A stretch of DNA of 8,322 nt from Prevotella sp. UBA2739 (GTDB lineage Bacteria > Bacteroidota > Bacteroidia > Bacteroidales > Bacteroidaceae). The stretch spans positions 1-8,322 of the forward strand of contig DEJV01000063.1 of NCBI GenBank assembly GCA_002353525.1, written 5' to 3'. Both the position numbers and the translations under genes were made by a program. Positions 6,342 through 8,322 of this stretch are shown one piece after another. The notes under the pieces were generated by a model. The model searched no databases. It was not told the DNA's origin and saw only the letters and a program-made list of their open reading frames with translations. Numbering within the stretch: the first letter of the stretch is position 1; every line of letters begins with the position of its first letter.

Positions 6342-6495
6342 AGAAGGTGCGAAGGTACGAATAGTTCGAAAGTAACCTCGTACCTTCGAAAGACGCACCC
6401 TCGCAACTTCGCACCCTCGAAAAATCCTACCCTCGTACCCTCGCACCTCCGTACCTTTGTACCCTCGAAAAATCCTACCCTCGCACCCTCGAAAC
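6342..6495. repeat. Phrase-like repeat tract (CTCGCACC/CTCGTACC words) with hairpin
   Basis: The 192-base gap between the hydrolase and acyltransferase genes is almost filled with variants of an 8-9 base word, CTCGCACC, CTCGTACC or CTTCGCACC. A 23-base segment beginning ACCCTCGAAAAATCC is repeated exactly at 6413-6435 and 6461-6483, with a period of 48. At the left end CGAAGGTACGA (6350-6360) and TCGTACCTTCG (6378-6388) form a perfect 11-base inverted repeat, flanked by GGTGCG (6346-6351) and CGCACC (6394-6399). No open reading frame of gene quality runs through it. Related words occur at 4098-4116. Confidence 0.8.
6452..6459 (+). promoter_or_regulatory. Possible promoter box TACCTTTG inside the repeat tract
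   Basis: TACCTTTGTACCC (6452-6464) fits TAnnTTTG and differs at two bases from the TAACTTTGCACCC box at 4711. It lies 48 bases before the acyltransferase start. Because it is built from repeat words, the match could be coincidental. Confidence 0.3.
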
Positions 6496-6507
6496 TACAA
6501 TTAAATA

Positions 6508-7107
6508 ATGAATATGATAAAGGCATATATTACACATCCAACTGTTTTTCCCTTTCAAGCGGAAGAGCCTTGGACTATTGTGGGAAACCTGTGTGAGACC
6601 ATCACTCATCTCGTCGGGATGCTCGGCGATGACTATGAAGTCAAAGACGGAGTAGCTATCCATCGGACAGCCACCATCGGGCATAACGTCACCGTGAAAG
6701 CGCCGGCAATTATCTCGGCTGGTTGTTTTGTGGGCAGCAACTCCTATCTGCGCGGCGGCATCTTTCTGGCGCCTGGAGCATGGGTGGGCATCAGCTGCGA
6801 GGTGAAGACCTCGGTATTGCTCGAGTGCTGTGCCATTGCCCATTTCAACTTCGTGGGCGACAGCATCATCGGTCACGATGTGAACATCGAGGCTGGTGCC
6901 ATTCTCTGCAACCACTATAACGAGCGCGACGATGACACGGTGTATGTGCACATTGATGGCCGGCGCGTCTCTACCGGACTCCACAAGTTCGGCTCGCTGG
7001 TAGGCGACGGCTGCCGTATTGGTGCTAACGCCGTGCTCTCGCCAGGGACGTTGCTAAAGCCGAAGACCATAGTGAGGCGGCTAGAGCTTGTTGAACAAGA
7101 TTCATGA
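6508..7107 (+). CDS. Left-handed beta-helix acyltransferase, LpxA/GlmU-like
   Basis: This 199-residue protein consists of an N-terminal part of about 48 residues followed by hexapeptide repeats ([I/V]-G-x-x-x-x) from about residue 50 to 188: ATIGHN, CFVGSN, AWVGIS, FVGDSI, IGHDVN, LVGDGC, RIGANA, VLSPGT. These form a trimeric left-handed beta-helix in the family. The stretch CAIAHFNFVGDSIIGHDVNIEAGAI (108-132) strongly resembles the acetyltransferase domain of GlmU, whose catalytic His sits in a similar position. His112 is the candidate here. The loop NHYNERDDDTVYVHIDGRRVSTGLHK (135-160) would be the acceptor region. GlmU acetylates glucosamine-1-phosphate, but no uridylyltransferase domain is present, so the true acceptor may be another sugar nucleotide. 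A second ATG at 6514 is possible. The TauE permease gene follows after six bases. Confidence 0.87.
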   Translation: MNMIKAYITHPTVFPFQAEEPWTIVGNLCETITHLVGMLGDDYEVKDGVAIHRTATIGHNVTVKAPAIISAGCFVGSNSYLRGGIFLAPGAWVGISCEVKTSVLLECCAIAHFNFVGDSIIGHDVNIEAGAILCNHYNERDDDTVYVHIDGRRVSTGLHKFGSLVGDGCRIGANAVLSPGTLLKPKTIVRRLELVEQDS

Positions 7108-7113
7108 GTACAC

Positions 7114-7872
7114 ATGACAGATTTTTCGCTTTACATACAGAATGAATGGTCGTGGGGAGTGCTTTTCCTGTCGGCTCTCTTTGTCGGTATGTCCAAGACA
7201 GGCGTTCAAGGACTCACCATCCTGACGGTTCCCCTGCTGGCGATGGCGTTCGGAGCCAAGCCGTCTACCGGACTGATGCTGCCTCTGCTTTGTTTTGCAG
7301 ACGTCATCGGTGTAAGCTACTATCGGCGTCAGGCAGAGTGGAAATATATCTTGCGGCTGCTCCCCATGGCAGTGGCAGGATTCTTCCTTGCCCTTTGGGT
7401 GGACCATCTGATACCTGCCACAGAGTTCAAGCATCTGATGGGAGCTTGCCTTGCACTGGTATTGGGAGTCATGCTCTGGAGTCAGTGGAAGGGGCGCGAG
7501 AACCTACTTATCGACAAGTGGTGGTATAGTCCTCTGTTCGGCTTGCTGGGTGGTTTTACCACGATGATAGGCAATGCCGCAGGTCCCGTAATGGCCATCT
7601 ATTTGTTATCCATGCGCATGCCCAAACTGGCTTTCGTCGGTACGAATGCCTGGTTCTTCCTCTGTGTGAACTTCCTGAAGCTTCCGTTGCAGATCTTTGC
7701 GTGGCACAACATCACCCCGACCACACTGGCCATCGATGTGTGTGCCATTCCGTTTATCTTGCTGGGAGCTTTCCTAGGCATCCGGTTGGTCAAGTTCCTT
7801 CCCGAACGCGAATTCCGTGTCTTCACCACCGTTGCCACCATCATCAGCGTCATCGTGATGCTGATTTCATAG
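7114..7872 (+). CDS. TauE/SafE family permease
   Basis: This is a 252-residue integral membrane protein with about eight hydrophobic segments. The two family half-motifs are visible: FVGMSKTGVQGLTILTVPLL (residues 23-42) and LLGGFTTMIGNAAGPVMAIYLL (144-165). They reflect the internal duplication of the TauE/SafE (TSUP) fold. Members export or import sulfite, sulfoacetate, taurine-derived anions or other organic anions; the substrate here cannot be assigned. It begins six bases after the acyltransferase stop, so the two are probably co-transcribed, although no functional link is obvious. It ends 8 bases before a repeat and terminator region. Confidence 0.92.
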   Translation: MTDFSLYIQNEWSWGVLFLSALFVGMSKTGVQGLTILTVPLLAMAFGAKPSTGLMLPLLCFADVIGVSYYRRQAEWKYILRLLPMAVAGFFLALWVDHLIPATEFKHLMGACLALVLGVMLWSQWKGRENLLIDKWWYSPLFGLLGGFTTMIGNAAGPVMAIYLLSMRMPKLAFVGTNAWFFLCVNFLKLPLQIFAWHNITPTTLAIDVCAIPFILLGAFLGIRLVKFLPEREFRVFTTVATIISVIVMLIS

Positions 7873-7879
7873 GGGGGTT

Positions 7880-7982
7880 AGAAGCAAGAAAGTAAGAGGC
7901 AAGAAGCAAGAGAATAGATTTTAGAAGCAAGAAGCAAAAAAGAAAGAAGCAAGAAAGCATATCTCTTACTTTCTTGCTTCTT
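7880..7982. repeat. Purine-rich GAAGCAAGAAAG repeats with 19-base inverted repeat
   Basis: Four near-copies of GAAGCAAGAA(A)G lie at about 7881, 7903, 7924 and 7947. The first unit, AGAAGCAAGAAAGTAAGAG (7880-7898), is the perfect reverse complement of 7963-7981, a 19-base inverted repeat with 64 bases between. The tract carries no gene. Confidence 0.8.
7944..7982. terminator. Probable bidirectional terminator between convergent genes
   Basis: A perfect 14-base stem, AAGAAGCAAGAAAG (7944-7957) with its complement at 7969-7982, encloses an 11-base loop. On the plus strand T-rich sequence follows (7983-8010). On the minus strand a TTTCTTTTTTGC stretch follows directly. It lies between the ends of the TauE and Hsp20 genes. 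The stem is not GC-rich, so terminator strength is uncertain. Confidence 0.55.
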
Positions 7983-8034
7983 ACTTCCTAATCTTTTTAA
8001 TCTTTCTAATCATTCACTTCTGACCCATTGAGCC

Positions 8035-8322
8035 TTATGAAACCTCAATGGCCTTGGCGACCTTCTTCTCCTCTTTCTCCACCTTCGGCAGGACAACCGT
8101 CAGGATGCCATTGTCAACCTTGGCCGATATCTTGTCTTTCTCCACATCCTCTGGCAGAGTGTAGTTCTGCTCGTAATTCGAGTAGCTGAACTCACGGCGC
8201 AGATAGTGATGGTGTTTGCCCTCATGCTTGTGCTCTTGTTTGTTCTCGATGGCAATGCAGAGGTTACCGTCATCGTCGATGCTCACCCTGCAATACTCTT
8301 TCTTGATGCCAGGAGCTGCAAG
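8035..8322 (-). CDS. Hsp20/alpha-crystallin small heat shock protein, N-terminus beyond window
   Basis: The reading frame runs unbroken to the right edge. The visible 95 residues begin LAAPGIKKEYCRVSIDDDGN and end VAKAIEVS. LAAPG near the start of the alpha-crystallin domain, the strand pair SIDDDGNLCIAIENK, the FSYSNYEQNYTLPEDVEKDKI segment and ISAKVDNGILTVVLPK (family pattern A...NGVL.v..PK) identify a small heat shock protein. Such proteins bind unfolding proteins without ATP in large cytoplasmic oligomers. The C-terminal I-x-V anchor appears as IEV at the very end. The GTG at 8284-8286 is an internal Val codon, not the start, because the LAAPG motif lies upstream. The N-terminal arm of about 40-50 residues is missing only because the window ends. 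A His/Lys-rich loop (HKHEGKHHH) sits in the middle. Confidence 0.95.
   Translation of the reverse strand, partial: LAAPGIKKEYCRVSIDDDGNLCIAIENKQEHKHEGKHHHYLRREFSYSNYEQNYTLPEDVEKDKISAKVDNGILTVVLPKVEKEEKKVAKAIEVS

Noticed and set aside
6378..6495. CRISPR array
   Set aside because: The repeated words are 8-9 bases, degenerate, and lack regular unique spacers. Only one 23-base segment recurs, and just twice.
6203..6526. Minus-strand frame encoding FEGARVGFFEGTKVRRCEGTRV-type repeats
   Set aside because: It is translation of the non-coding repeat tract continuing into the antisense of the hydrolase gene; not gene-like.
8035..8286. Hsp20 as a complete 83-codon gene starting at the GTG at 8286
   Set aside because: The conserved LAAPG motif of the alpha-crystallin domain lies in frame upstream, so the GTG is an internal Val and the gene is cut by the window edge.

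Overview
The window looks like a chromosomal segment of a Bacteroidales bacterium, most likely a Prevotella/Segatella-type organism. Supporting signs are promoter boxes of the Bacteroidota TAnnTTTG type (TAACTTTGCACC is seen twice and TACTTTTGCACCC once), a DUF4250 protein, a DUF1294 protein and an inserted-loop cyclophilin. The genus is inference from gene style, not from a marker gene.

Layout. Positions 1-323 are non-coding or remnant sequence. Two plus-strand genes of unknown function follow: an AT-rich three-helix membrane protein (324-1049) and a small acidic protein (1101-1337). Next is a TerC/Alx-type membrane protein (1455-2456, +). A compact five-gene minus-strand run fills 4640 back to 2523: DUF4250 protein, small conserved protein, 176-residue conserved protein, DUF1294 membrane protein and a SAM-dependent methyltransferase. 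Its members overlap by a few bases or sit within about 30 bases of each other. The run is divergent from a plus-strand pair, a cyclophilin-type prolyl isomerase (4739-5473) and a metallo-beta-lactamase-fold hydrolase (5470-6315) joined by an ATGA overlap. The divergent start region holds two face-away copies of the same 12-base promoter box. After a repeat-filled gap come a left-handed beta-helix (LpxA/GlmU-like) acyltransferase (6508-7107) and a TauE/SafE permease (7114-7872). A purine-rich inverted-repeat region separates these from a convergent, truncated Hsp20 gene (8035 to the right edge, -).

The genes are mostly housekeeping or stress-type functions: folding (cyclophilin, Hsp20), membrane transport or ion homeostasis (TerC, TauE) and small conserved unknowns. 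Nothing here amounts to a demonstrable new defence or mobile system. The most unusual material is between the genes. There is a family of short phrase-like repeats built from CTCGCACC/CTCGTACC words, with hairpins at 6350-6388 and 4084-4123. The second of these lies inside the 3' end of a reading frame. There is also a separate GAAGCAAGAAAG repeat that forms a probable two-way terminator.
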